Shown here: positions 48,051 to 56,630 of the stretch, in pieces
Layout: each line of letters starts with the position of its first letter
Position numbering within the stretch: the stretch's first letter is position 1
Source of the DNA: Streptomyces nigrescens
GTDB taxonomy: Bacteria > Actinomycetota > Actinomycetes > Streptomycetales > Streptomycetaceae
Length of the DNA: 64,000 nucleotides
Assembly (NCBI GenBank): GCA_024349765.1
Contig: AP026073.1
Location: forward strand, 5,394,001-5,458,000
Reading direction: 5' to 3'
Made by a program: the position numbers and the translations under genes
Notes under the pieces: model-generated
What the model was told of the DNA's origin: nothing
Seen by the model: only the letters and a program-made list of their open reading frames with translations
Databases searched by the model: none

Positions 48051-49349
48051 GTGAGCGACAGCACGATCGACAGTGCCATCTGGTCGGCCCAGGAAATCCG
48101 CGCCACGGCCCGCCGGCTCGCCACCGTCCGCGAGGCCGCGCTCGCCGGCGGGGCGCCCGGCGGCCCGGCCGACGCCCCCCGTGCGGTGATCGGCGCATCG
48201 TGGCGCCGGGCGCTGGACTCCGGTGTCGACCCGGATGCCGAGCCGCCCCAACAGCCGCTGTCCGTGGCCGAGTTGGAGCACCGGCGGCAGAAGTCGCAGC
48301 TGGCGGCGGTGCTGCCGGTGCTGAACGAGGGGCTGCTGGCGGCCGCGGACGCCGCGCAGCAGATCATGGTCGTCACCGACGCCGAGGGCCGGGTCCTGTG
48401 GCGGGAGGGCAGCGCGCCGGTGCGGCGGATGGCCGACCGGCTCGGCTTCGACAAGGGCGCCGACTGGACGGAGCAGGTCGTCGGCACCAACGCCATCGGC
48501 ACCGCCCTGGTGGCCCGCCGCCCCGTACTGGTGCACTCCGCCGAGCACTTCATACGCAGCCACCACCAGTGGACCTGTGCCGCGGCGCCGCTGCACGACC
48601 CGCGGGACGGGCGGCTGCTGGGCACCGTGGACGTCAGCGGACCGGCGCAGTCCTTCCATCCCACCACGCTCTCGCTGGTGTCCGCGGTCGCCCGGCTCGC
48701 CGAGGGCGAGCTGCGCACCCGTCACCACCGGTCCCTGGAGCGGCTGCGGTCGAGCGCGGCGCCGGTGCTGGCGCGGCTCGGCGGGCAGGCGCTGGTGGTC
48801 GATCCGAACGGCTGGGTCGTGGGCGTGACGGGGCTGACGCCGCCGGACCGGGTGGCGCTGCCGAAGGCGCCCGAGGCCGGGCCGCTGTGGTTGCCGCGCT
48901 ACGGCATGTGCGCCCTGGAGCCGTTGCCGGGCGGCTGGCTGATCCGGGTCGGGCGGGCGGAGCGGGAGCCGGTGCCGAGCCGGGTCGTCCTGGACGTCAG
49001 CCGGCGGGACGGCTCGACGGTCACGGTCAGCGGGCCGGCCGACAGCTGGTCGCACGAGCTGTCGCCGCGCCACGCCGAGTTGCTCTTCGTGCTGGCCGCG
49101 CAGCCGCAGGGGCGTACCGCGGCCGAACTCGCGCAGGACCTCTTCGGGGACGCCGGCCGGACGGTGACGGTGCGCGCCGAGCTGTCCCGGCTGCGCCGCC
49201 ACCTGGGGAGCGTGCTGGCGCACCGGCCGTACCGCTTCGCCGACGGGGTGGAGGTGGAGCTGCGGCTCCCGGCGCGGCCCGGGCGGCTGCTGCCGCATTC
49301 GCTGGCGCCGGCGGTGGCGGCGGCCCGGCGGGGGCGGCACACGTCCTGA
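48051..49349 (+). CDS. GAF-domain transcriptional regulator
   Basis: The 432-residue protein starts at GTG 48051 after GGAGAG. An N-terminal helical part contains the signature AVIGASWRRALDSGVDP. A GAF sensor follows (about 100-230) with the motif VVGTNAIGTAL typical of AcoR-like regulators. The C-terminal part has a winged-helix-like segment (RTAAELAQDLFGDAGRTVTVRAELSRLRRHLG). There is no AAA+ sigma-54 domain, as is usual in Streptomyces. Such regulators often sit beside aldehyde dehydrogenase genes, but here none is adjacent. Confidence 0.85.
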   Translation: MSDSTIDSAIWSAQEIRATARRLATVREAALAGGAPGGPADAPRAVIGASWRRALDSGVDPDAEPPQQPLSVAELEHRRQKSQLAAVLPVLNEGLLAAADAAQQIMVVTDAEGRVLWREGSAPVRRMADRLGFDKGADWTEQVVGTNAIGTALVARRPVLVHSAEHFIRSHHQWTCAAAPLHDPRDGRLLGTVDVSGPAQSFHPTTLSLVSAVARLAEGELRTRHHRSLERLRSSAAPVLARLGGQALVVDPNGWVVGVTGLTPPDRVALPKAPEAGPLWLPRYGMCALEPLPGGWLIRVGRAEREPVPSRVVLDVSRRDGSTVTVSGPADSWSHELSPRHAELLFVLAAQPQGRTAAELAQDLFGDAGRTVTVRAELSRLRRHLGSVLAHRPYRFADGVEVELRLPARPGRLLPHSLAPAVAAARRGRHTS

Positions 49350-49664
49350 GCCGGCGGCGCGGCACGGCGCACCGGACGGGGGAAGCCGCCGGGCCGGAAC
49401 GGGGAACGGCGAGTTCGCCTGAGCGGTAGGGCGAACCCGCGCCGGAATTCGGATGCGGCCCCGCCCTCGCCCGTCCTACGGTGGGCGCACTCTGACTTCA
49501 GCTCTCCAGAAGGACGTCGCAGAACGGGAGCAGCCGGCGCGGTACGCACGCGCGGCCGAATGAGTGGGCGACAACGACGATCCGCGATCGTGCCTGCCCG
49601 GACGACGTGTGCGCCGGTGGCGTGCGCGCCGGCCGGCGGGTGCCCTTCCTTCTGGAGTACTTCC
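49350..49664. other. Gap upstream of the broken LLM oxidoreductase
   Basis: About 315 bases with no convincing gene. It probably contains the promoter and a long leader. AGAAGGACG at 49508-49516 and TTCTGGAG before ATG 49665 are the only ribosome-site-like elements. Confidence 0.45.
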
Positions 49665-50525
49665 ATGTCCGTAGGACTCGGCCTTCCCATCGGTGACCCG
49701 CGCAGCTGCTGAGCTGGGCCCGGCGCGCCGAAGCCACCCCGTTCACCACCGTCGCCCTGCTCGACCGGCTGGTGTTCACCAACCCCGAGCCGCTGATCAC
49801 GCTGGCCACCCTGGCCGGCGCCACCTCCCGGATCCGGCTGCAGACCGAGGTGCTGCTCGCCCCGCTGCACCGCACGGCGCTGCTCGCCAAGCAGGCCGCC
49901 ACGCTCGATCTGCTCTCCGGTTCCCGCTTCACGCTCGGCATCGGTCTGGGCGGCCGGGACGACGACTACCGGGCCGCCGGTGTCGACCTCCGCAGCCGCG
50001 GCCGGCGGCTCGACGCGCAGCTGGCGACCCTGCGGCGCCTCTGGGCCGGGGAGCCGCTCTCCGCGGATGTCGGCCCGGTCGGGCCCGCGCCGGCCCGGTC
50101 CGGCGGGCCCGAGGTGCTCTTCGGCGGGTTCGTGCCGGCCGTGATGGAGCGCGTGGCCCGCTGGGGCGACGGCTTCCTCGGGGCCGCGCTGCCCCCGCAG
50201 CACATGGACGGTCTGTTCCGGAACGTTGAGGCGGCCTGGTCGCGGGCCGGACGTGATGGCCGGCCGCGGCTGGTGGCGCAGGTCAACGCGGCTCTCGGCC
50301 CCGAGGAGACGCTCGATGGCGCCCGCCGCGAACTGCGCGCGTACTACGGCCCCGGTGATTACACGGCGCACGTCGTGGACGGGCTGCTCACCACCCCGGC
50401 GGCGATCCGCGCCGCGGTGGCCGCCTTCCGGGCGATCGGCGCGGACGAGGTGATGCTCTACTGCTGGTCGCCCCGACGCGGACCAGGTCGAGCGCCTCGC
50501 CGACGCGGTGTTCGGCCCGGCGTGA
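49665..50525 (+). pseudogene. LLM-class flavin-dependent oxidoreductase with two frameshifts
   Basis: Translation starts as MSVGLGLPIGDP and would stop four codons later. One missing base in the C-run at 49697-49699 moves the body of the protein into another frame. From about 49700 it reads LLSWARRAEATPFTTVALLDRL and onward, a typical luciferase-like F420/FMN oxidoreductase with LGIGLGGRDDDY. At 50471-50474 an extra C in CCCC shifts the frame again. Without it the protein would end normally (SPDADQVERLADAVFGPA, stop at 50523-50525). The two one-base events lie in homopolymer runs, so either gene decay or sequencing error is possible. Confidence 0.85.
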
Positions 50526-50704
50526 CCGCGGCCGGCCCGGGAACCGGCGCGACCGGGCCGGGGCCGGGGCCGGGACCCGACGTGACCGGGCCCGGTCCGG
50601 GGCCGGCACCCGTTCGGCCGTCCGGTGTCGCCGCCGGGGTGGGCACCGCCTAGCGTGCCGACCGGGCCATGGAGGTGGTGGCCGCGGCGTGCGGGAGGTG
50701 AGCG
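50526..50704. repeat. GGGGCC-rich low-complexity gap
   Basis: The 180-base gap contains imperfect GGGCCG/GGGGCC tandem repeats around 50555-50615 and ends with the sortase ribosome site GGGAGGTGAG. Confidence 0.5.
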
Positions 50705-51370
50705 ATGAGCCCGACGGATCCGCCGGAGGCGGCCCCGGGGGAAGCCGCCGCGGTCGCGCGCCGGCCGCGGTGGGGGGTGCTCGCGCTGGCCGGTCTGGTG
50801 GGGTTCGGGATGCTGCGGCAGGGGCTGTCGGACGATCCGGACGGGCCGCCGCAGCCGGGGACCGCCACCTCGGTGGTGCCCGGTGGCGCGGGCGGCCCCG
50901 CGGCCGCGCCGCTGCCCCGGTCGGCCCCGGCCGAGGTCGACATCCCGTCGCTCGCGGTGTCCGCGCCGGTGCTGCCGCTGGGCCTGGACAAGGACGGCTG
51001 GATCGAGGCCCCGCCGGACGGGAACCCCAATCTGGCGGGCTGGTACGCGGACGCTCCCTCTCCGGGGGAGCGGGGCACCGCCGTCCTCGTCGGGCACGTC
51101 GACACCCACAGCGGTCCCGCGGTCTTCTACGGGCTGGGCCGCCTCGCGAAGGGCAGCACGATCCGGGTGATCCGTGCGGACGGGCGGACCGCGGTCTTCG
51201 AGGTCTACGGCGTCCAGGTCTTCGACCAGCGCGACTTCCCCGCCCGTAAGGTCTACGGCAGCACCGGACGCCCCGAGCTGCGCGTGCTGACCTGCGGCGG
51301 TCCGTACGCGGCGGGGTCCGGGTACACGGGCAATGTGGTGGTCTTCGCCAGGCTGACCGGGAGCGCGTGA
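50705..51370 (+). CDS. Class F-type sortase
   Basis: The 221-residue protein has an N-terminal membrane anchor (WGVLALAGLVGFGML, about 23-37), a Pro/Ala-rich spacer and a sortase beta-barrel. The catalytic His131 is in VLVGHVDTHSG and Cys197 in LRVLTCGGP; the catalytic Arg cannot be assigned with certainty. ATG 50705 follows GGGAGGTGAG. Class F-like sortases are widespread in actinobacteria, and their substrates are mostly unknown. No LPxTG-type substrate gene was recognised nearby. Confidence 0.87.
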   Translation: MSPTDPPEAAPGEAAAVARRPRWGVLALAGLVGFGMLRQGLSDDPDGPPQPGTATSVVPGGAGGPAAAPLPRSAPAEVDIPSLAVSAPVLPLGLDKDGWIEAPPDGNPNLAGWYADAPSPGERGTAVLVGHVDTHSGPAVFYGLGRLAKGSTIRVIRADGRTAVFEVYGVQVFDQRDFPARKVYGSTGRPELRVLTCGGPYAAGSGYTGNVVVFARLTGSA

Positions 51371-51526
51371 GGACGCACGGGACGCGAGGTTGGGTGAGCG
51401 GCCGCAGGGACCGGACGGGCCGGGAATGCCCCACGATGCGAACCACCGTCTCACGATCCGGGACATGGGACGCCCCTCCCCCTCGGCCCCGCCTCGCGCC
51501 CGCCCCCGGTGTGATGTATTGGGCGC

Positions 51527-52132
51527 ATGAGCCTCTCGGTCACCACCTGGTATCTCGAACAGACCTCACGCGCCGCCCTGTCCCCCGGGCAGGAACCGCC
51601 GGCCGGTCAGGGCGTCCGGATCGCCCGGGCCGAGGTGCCTTCGCCGGAATTCAGCCGCTTCCTCTATACGGCGGTGGGCGGGGACGTCACCTGGACCGAC
51701 CGGTTGCCGTGGTCGCACGCGCAGTGGGCGGAGTACCTCGGTCGGCCGGGGGTCGAGACCTGGGTGGCGTACGAGCGCGGGACGCCCGCGGGATTCATCG
51801 AGCTGGCCGCGGGACCGGACGGTTCCGTCGAGATCGCCTACTTCGGCCTGATACCGGCCTTCCGGGGCCGCCGGATCGGCGGCCATCTGCTGACGTACGG
51901 CATCGAGCGGGCCTGGGACCTGGCCGAACGGTGGCCGGAGTGCCCGTCGACGCGGCGGGTCTGGGTGCACACCTGCAGCCTGGACGGGGTGCACGCGATG
52001 GCCAACTACGAGCGCCGCGGCTTCCGGGTCTACGAGACCACGGTGACCGAGGAGCCCGAGGTGCCTGCGCCGGGCCCCTGGCCGGGCGCCGGGCCGCTCG
52101 CGTCCCTGCCGCAGCCGACCGCCGGAAGGTGA
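51527..52132 (+). CDS. GNAT-family N-acetyltransferase
   Basis: The 201-residue protein has the GNAT acetyl-CoA loop in IPAFRGRRIGGHLLTYGIERAW and the following beta-bulge strand RRVWVHTCSLDGVHAMANYERRGFRVYE. ATG 51527 has no clear ribosome site; TGTATT six bases upstream could serve as a leaderless -10 element, less convincingly than elsewhere. The substrate amine is unknown. It precedes the sulfur operon but is separated by a regulatory leader region. Confidence 0.88.
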   Translation: MSLSVTTWYLEQTSRAALSPGQEPPAGQGVRIARAEVPSPEFSRFLYTAVGGDVTWTDRLPWSHAQWAEYLGRPGVETWVAYERGTPAGFIELAAGPDGSVEIAYFGLIPAFRGRRIGGHLLTYGIERAWDLAERWPECPSTRRVWVHTCSLDGVHAMANYERRGFRVYETTVTEEPEVPAPGPWPGAGPLASLPQPTAGR

Positions 52133-52523
52133 CCGACCTCACTCTGTCTCATCAAGCGGGACAGGGGTGTCCAAATCCTGGATAGCGGTGGACTGGCCGG
52201 AGAGCGGCGTGCCACGCTTCCGTCATGTCCAGAGCTGGAATTGCCTTGGTGAGTCGGCGGCACGTCGACCTCGGCCGCATGTCCAGCGCCATTTGTCGGG
52301 CGGGCTGAGGCTGTTTCCAGCCGGGGCCCATGGCCCTGGACAGCACCCGGCACCACCGATCACCCGCCGTCCCCATCGTCGCGGACGCGCCGGAACCCCC
52401 GTTGACCCGCAGCCTGTCGCCGACGCGTTGCCCACGCGCCGCGCTTCGGTGTGTCTGCGCAGGTCAGCCTGGGCGTCCGGCGCCGGTCCCGATCCCCCCG
52501 CCCGCCCAGAAGGACGTACATCC
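52133..52523 (+). promoter_or_regulatory. Promoter and leader region of the sulfur assimilation operon
   Basis: This 390-base region contains an imperfect inverted repeat TGTCTC...GGGACA (52145-52163), a 27-codon leader peptide gene (52225-52308), and hairpin-forming sequence such as GGGCCCATGGCCC downstream of it. The layout suggests translation-linked control of the sulfite reductase operon. Confidence 0.6.
52225..52308 (+). CDS. Leader peptide of the sulfur operon (27 residues)
   Basis: ATG 52225 to TGA 52308 encodes 27 residues with the core SRRHVDLGRMSSAICR. This matches the short 'putative leader peptide' family seen upstream of many Streptomyces sulfur-metabolism genes. A single Cys codon sits three codons before the stop. 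It lies about 215 bases before the sulfite reductase start. Cys- or translation-dependent attenuation is the likely role, which is inference. Confidence 0.8.
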   Translation: MSRAGIALVSRRHVDLGRMSSAICRAG

Positions 52524-54221
52524 ATGGCCGCCTCCCCCGACCGACCCGCAGCCGCTTCGACCCGCCGCAAGGCCGGACGCCACCGCGGCGAGGGCCAGTG
52601 GGCCGTAGGTCATTTCACGCCGCTCAACGGAAACGAGCAGTTCAAGAAGGACGACGACGGTCTCAATGTGCGGACACGCATTGAGACGATCTACTCCAAG
52701 GCCGGCTTCGACTCGATCGACCCCAACGACCTGCGCGGGCGCATGCGTTGGTGGGGCCTGTACACCCAGCGCAAGCCCGGGATCGACGGCGGCAAGACCG
52801 CGATCCTGGAGCCGGAGGAGCTGGACGACAAGTACTTCATGCTGCGGGTCCGGGTCGACGGCGGCCGGCTGACGGTGGCCCAGCTCCGGGCCATCGGCGA
52901 GGTCTCCGAGCAGTACGCCCGCGGCACCGCGGACATCACCGACCGGCAGAACATCCAGCTGCACTGGATCCGGATCGAGGACGTCCCCGCCATCTGGGAG
53001 AAGCTGGAGGGCGTCGGGCTGTCCACGACCGAGGCCTGCGGCGACTGCCCGCGCGTGATCATCGGCTCCCCGGTGGCCGGTATCGCCGAGGACGAGATCA
53101 TCGACGGCACCCCGGCCGTGGAGGAGATCCACGAGCGCTACATCGGCAGCAAGGAGTTCTCCAACCTGCCGCGCAAGTTCAAGACCGCGATCTCCGGCTC
53201 CCCGGTCCAGGACGTGGTCCACGAGATCAACGACGTGGCGTTCGTCGGCGTCGTCCACCCCGAGCACGGCCCGGGCTTCGACCTGTGGGTCGGCGGCGGG
53301 CTCTCCACCAACCCCAAGCTCGCCCAGCGGCTGGGCACCTGGGTCCCGCTGGACGAGGTCGCGGACGTCTGGGCCGGCGTCGTCGGCATCTTCCGCGACT
53401 ACGGCTACCGCCGGCTGCGCAACCGCGCCCGGCTGAAGTTCCTGGTGGCCGACTGGGGAATCGAGAAGTTCCGCCAGGTGCTGGAGGACGAGTACCTGAA
53501 CCGGAAGCTGATCGACGGCCCCGCGCCCGAGGAGCCCGTCCAGAAGTGGCGCGACCACGTCGGCGTGCACCGGCAGCAGGACGGCCGCTACTACGTGGGC
53601 TTCGCCCCGCGCGTCGGCCGGGTCGACGGCACCACCCTCACCAAGATCGCCGAACTCGCCGCCGCACACGGCTCGGACCGCCTGCGCACCACCGTCGAGC
53701 AGAAAATGATCATCCTCGACGTCGCGCAGGACCAGGTCGACGCGCTGGTCGCGGGCCTGGAGGCGCTGGACTTCCAGGTCAACCCCTCGCCGTTCCGCCG
53801 CGGCACGATGGCCTGCACCGGCATCGAGTACTGCAAGCTGGCGATCGTGGAGACCAAGGGCCGCGGCGCGTCCCTGATCGACGAACTGGAGCGCCGCCTC
53901 CCGGACTTCGACGAGCCGCTGACCATCAACCTCAACGGCTGCCCCAACGCCTGCGCCCGCATCCAGGTCGCGGACATCGGCCTCAAGGGCCAGCTGGTCC
54001 TGGACGACGACGGCAACCAGGTCGAGGGCTACCAGGTGCACCTGGGCGGCGCGCTGGGCCTGGAGGCCGGCTTCGGCCGCAAGGTCCGCGGCCTGAAGGT
54101 CACCGCCGACGAGCTCCCCGACTACATCGAGCGGGTGCTGCGCAACTTCCAGGAGCAGCGCGAGGACGGCGAGCGCTTCGCCACCTGGGCCGCCCGGGCG
54201 GAAGAGGGTGCGCTGAAGTGA
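52524..54221 (+). CDS. sirA: Ferredoxin-type assimilatory sulfite reductase
   Basis: The 565-residue enzyme reduces sulfite to sulfide with siroheme and a [4Fe-4S] cluster. The cluster-binding Cys pairs are C431-x5-C437 (ACTGIEYC) and C473-x3-C477 (NGCPNAC). Substrate-binding basic motifs are also present, such as TDRQNIQLHW and the region around RNRARLKFLV. The initial 30 residues are a Ser/Arg-rich extension. It is the first structural gene of the cys operon; a chelatase at the operon end probably supplies siroheme. Nitrite reductases are close relatives, but the cysHCDN neighbours support sulfite. Confidence 0.93.
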   Translation: MAASPDRPAAASTRRKAGRHRGEGQWAVGHFTPLNGNEQFKKDDDGLNVRTRIETIYSKAGFDSIDPNDLRGRMRWWGLYTQRKPGIDGGKTAILEPEELDDKYFMLRVRVDGGRLTVAQLRAIGEVSEQYARGTADITDRQNIQLHWIRIEDVPAIWEKLEGVGLSTTEACGDCPRVIIGSPVAGIAEDEIIDGTPAVEEIHERYIGSKEFSNLPRKFKTAISGSPVQDVVHEINDVAFVGVVHPEHGPGFDLWVGGGLSTNPKLAQRLGTWVPLDEVADVWAGVVGIFRDYGYRRLRNRARLKFLVADWGIEKFRQVLEDEYLNRKLIDGPAPEEPVQKWRDHVGVHRQQDGRYYVGFAPRVGRVDGTTLTKIAELAAAHGSDRLRTTVEQKMIILDVAQDQVDALVAGLEALDFQVNPSPFRRGTMACTGIEYCKLAIVETKGRGASLIDELERRLPDFDEPLTINLNGCPNACARIQVADIGLKGQLVLDDDGNQVEGYQVHLGGALGLEAGFGRKVRGLKVTADELPDYIERVLRNFQEQREDGERFATWAARAEEGALK

Positions 54222-54252
54222 GCGGACGCCACACGGCCGAGCGGGAGGCACA

Positions 54253-54438
54253 GTGAGCGAGCGAGCGGCGCCGTTCTTCTGCCCGTACTGCGGGGACGAG
54301 GACCTGCGGCCCTCCGAGGAGGGCCACGGCTCGTGGGAATGCCGGTCCTGCAGCCGCGCGTTCCGGCTGACGTTCCGGGGCCTGCTGGCCCCCGGGACGT
54401 CCGCCAACTCCCCTGCCACTGACGGAGGTACGTCGTGA
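54253..54438 (+). CDS. Zinc-ribbon miniprotein of the sulfur operon
   Basis: The 61-residue protein from GTG 54253 has two knuckles, FFCPYCGDED and ECRSCSRAF. Small proteins of this type recur between sulfite reductase and cysH in Streptomyces. Its stop overlaps the cysH start (GTGA-type). The function is unknown; metal or electron-transfer help to SirA or CysH is a guess. Confidence 0.8.
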   Translation: MSERAAPFFCPYCGDEDLRPSEEGHGSWECRSCSRAFRLTFRGLLAPGTSANSPATDGGTS

Positions 54439-55127
54439 CCACCGCTACCGATCTTCAGCAGCTCGCCGAGCAGGCGGGCCGCGACCTGGAGGACGCGTCC
54501 GCCCTGGAGATCCTCACCTGGGCCGCCGAGACCTTCGGTCCGCGCTTCTGCGTCACCTCCTCGATGGAGGACGCGGTCGTCGCGCACCTGGCCTCGCGGG
54601 CCTTCCCGGGCGTGGACGTGGTCTTCCTGGACACCGGCTACCACTTCCCCGAGACGATCGGGACCCGCGACGCGGTCGCCGAGGTGATGGACGTCAACGT
54701 CATCACCCTGACGCCGCGTCAGACGGTGGCCGAGCAGGATGCCGAGTACGGGCCGAAGCTGCACGACCGCGACCCGGACCTGTGCTGCGCGCTGCGCAAG
54801 GTCAAGCCGCTCGAAGAGGGCCTGACCGGGTACGACGCCTGGGCGACCGGGCTGCGCCGGGACGAGTCGCCGACCCGGGCGAACACCCCGGTCGTCGGCT
54901 GGGACCCCAAGCGGCAGAAGGTGAAGGTCTCGCCGATCGCCCGCTGGACGCAGGCGGACGTGGACGCGTACGTGGCCGAGCACGGTGTGCTCACCAACCC
55001 GCTGCTGATGGACGGCTACGCCTCCGTCGGCTGCGCGCCCTGCACCCGGCGGGTGCTGGAGGGCGAGGACGCCAGGGCCGGCCGCTGGGCCGGGAGCAAC
55101 AAGACCGAGTGCGGGCTGCACGGATGA
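54435..55127 (+). CDS. cysH: Adenylylsulfate (APS) reductase
   Basis: The 230-residue enzyme reduces APS to sulfite. It has the full four-Cys [4Fe-4S] set of the APS-type enzyme (Cys117, Cys118, Cys200, Cys203) and the redox-active Cys226 in TECGLH. It is therefore an APS rather than PAPS reductase. The P-loop-like TSSMEDAV is near residue 41. It is coupled to the zinc-ribbon gene upstream and overlaps the cysC frame downstream. Confidence 0.95.
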   Translation: MTTATDLQQLAEQAGRDLEDASALEILTWAAETFGPRFCVTSSMEDAVVAHLASRAFPGVDVVFLDTGYHFPETIGTRDAVAEVMDVNVITLTPRQTVAEQDAEYGPKLHDRDPDLCCALRKVKPLEEGLTGYDAWATGLRRDESPTRANTPVVGWDPKRQKVKVSPIARWTQADVDAYVAEHGVLTNPLLMDGYASVGCAPCTRRVLEGEDARAGRWAGSNKTECGLHG

Positions 55128-55147
55128 CGACGCATCAGGAGATATCC

Positions 55148-55681
55148 ATGACGGGCGCCACGATCTGGCTGACCGGTCTGCCGAGCGCGGGCAAGACGAC
55201 CCTCGCGCACGAGCTGGCCGGGAAGCTGCGCGGCGAGGGCCACCGCGTCGAGGTGCTCGACGGCGACGAGATCCGCGAGTTCCTCTCCGCGGGCCTGGGC
55301 TTCACCCGCGAGGACCGGCACACCAACGTCCAGCGGATCGGCTTCGTCGCCGAACTGCTGGCCAGCAACGGCGTCAAGGCGCTGGTGCCGGTGATCGCGC
55401 CGTACGCGGACAGCCGCGAGGCGGTGCGGGGGCGCCACCAGAAGGAGGGCACCGCGTACCTGGAGGTGCACGTGGCGACCCCGGTCGAGGTGTGCTCCGA
55501 GCGCGATGTGAAGGGCCTGTACGCCAAGCAGGCGGCGGGCGAGATCTCCGGGCTGACCGGCGTCGACGACCCGTACGAGGCTCCCGAGTCGCCCGATCTG
55601 CGCATCGAGTCGCACACCCAGACCGTGCAGGAGTCCGCCGCGGCGCTGTACGAGCTGCTCACCGAAAGGGGACTGGCGTGA
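55148..55681 (+). CDS. cysC: Adenylylsulfate kinase
   Basis: The 177-residue kinase makes PAPS from APS. The P-loop GLPSAGKTT is at residues 10-18, with the family motifs LDGDEIREFLSAGLGFTREDR and DVKGLYAKQAAGEI. ATG 55148 is preferred because AGGAG lies six bases upstream; ATG 55124 overlaps the cysH stop (ATGA) and is the alternative. An APS kinase beside an APS-type reductase means that PAPS is probably for sulfation rather than reduction. Confidence 0.93.
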   Translation: MTGATIWLTGLPSAGKTTLAHELAGKLRGEGHRVEVLDGDEIREFLSAGLGFTREDRHTNVQRIGFVAELLASNGVKALVPVIAPYADSREAVRGRHQKEGTAYLEVHVATPVEVCSERDVKGLYAKQAAGEISGLTGVDDPYEAPESPDLRIESHTQTVQESAAALYELLTERGLA

Positions 55682-56628
55682 CCACGGCTGCTTCCATCAC
55701 CGAGACCGGCCCGGGGCACGAGGGCGACTCCCCGTACGCGCTGTCGCACCTGGACGCGCTGGAGTCCGAGGCGGTGCACATCTTCCGCGAGGTGGCGGGC
55801 GAGTTCGAGCGGCCGGTGATCCTGTTCTCCGGCGGCAAGGACTCCATCGTCATGCTGCACCTGGCGCTCAAGGCGTTCGCGCCGGCCGCGGTGCCGTTCT
55901 CGCTGCTGCACGTCGACACCGGGCACAACTTCCCCGAGGTCCTCGACTACCGCGACCGCACCGTCGAGCGGCACGGCCTGCGGCTGCACGTCGCCTCGGT
56001 GCAGGACTTCATCGACCGCGGTGAGCTGCGCGAACGCCCCGACGGCACGCGCAACCCGCTGCAGACCGTGCCGCTGCTGGACGCCATCGAGAAGAACCGC
56101 TTCGACGCGGTCTTCGGCGGCGGCCGCCGGGACGAGGAGAAGGCGCGCGCCAAGGAGCGGGTGTTCTCGCTGCGCGACGAGTTCGGCGGCTGGGACCCGC
56201 GCCGGCAGCGCCCGGAGCTGTGGCAGCTGTACAACGGCCGGCACTCGCCCGGTGAGCACGTCCGGGTCTTCCCGCTGTCCAACTGGACCGAGCTGGACGT
56301 CTGGCAGTACATCGCCCGCGAGAAGATCGAACTGCCCGCCATCTACTACGCCCACGAGCGCGAGGTCTTCGCCCGCAGCGGCATGTGGCTGGCACCGGGC
56401 GAGTGGGGCGGCCCGAAGGACGGCGAGACGGTCGAGACCCGTCTGGTGCGCTACCGCACCGTCGGCGACATGTCCTGCACCGGTGCGGTCGATTCCGACG
56501 CCGCCACCATCGAGGCCGTGATCGCGGAGATCGCCGCGTCCCGGCTGACCGAGCGGGGCGCGACGAGGGCCGACGACAAGATGTCCGAGGCCGCCATGGA
56601 GGACCGCAAGCGCGAGGGGTACTTCTAA
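55678..56628 (+). CDS. cysD: Sulfate adenylyltransferase subunit 2
   Basis: The 316-residue catalytic subunit of ATP sulfurylase has the PP-loop VILFSGGKDSIVMLHLA (about 47-63) and the motifs FDAVFGGGRRDEEKARAKER and PLSNWTELDVWQYI. GTG 55678 overlaps the cysC stop. CysN follows two bases after its stop. Confidence 0.95.
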   Translation: MTTAASITETGPGHEGDSPYALSHLDALESEAVHIFREVAGEFERPVILFSGGKDSIVMLHLALKAFAPAAVPFSLLHVDTGHNFPEVLDYRDRTVERHGLRLHVASVQDFIDRGELRERPDGTRNPLQTVPLLDAIEKNRFDAVFGGGRRDEEKARAKERVFSLRDEFGGWDPRRQRPELWQLYNGRHSPGEHVRVFPLSNWTELDVWQYIAREKIELPAIYYAHEREVFARSGMWLAPGEWGGPKDGETVETRLVRYRTVGDMSCTGAVDSDAATIEAVIAEIAASRLTERGATRADDKMSEAAMEDRKREGYF

Positions 56629-56630
56629 CC

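Noticed and set aside
49498-49941. Minus-strand frame of 147 codons over the start of the LLM oxidoreductase
   Set aside because: It is an antisense shadow of the frameshifted gene, with no ribosome site or recognisable domain.
51515-51520. Leaderless -10 element before the acetyltransferase
   Set aside because: TGTATT departs from TANNNT at the second base, so it is weaker than the six reported cases.
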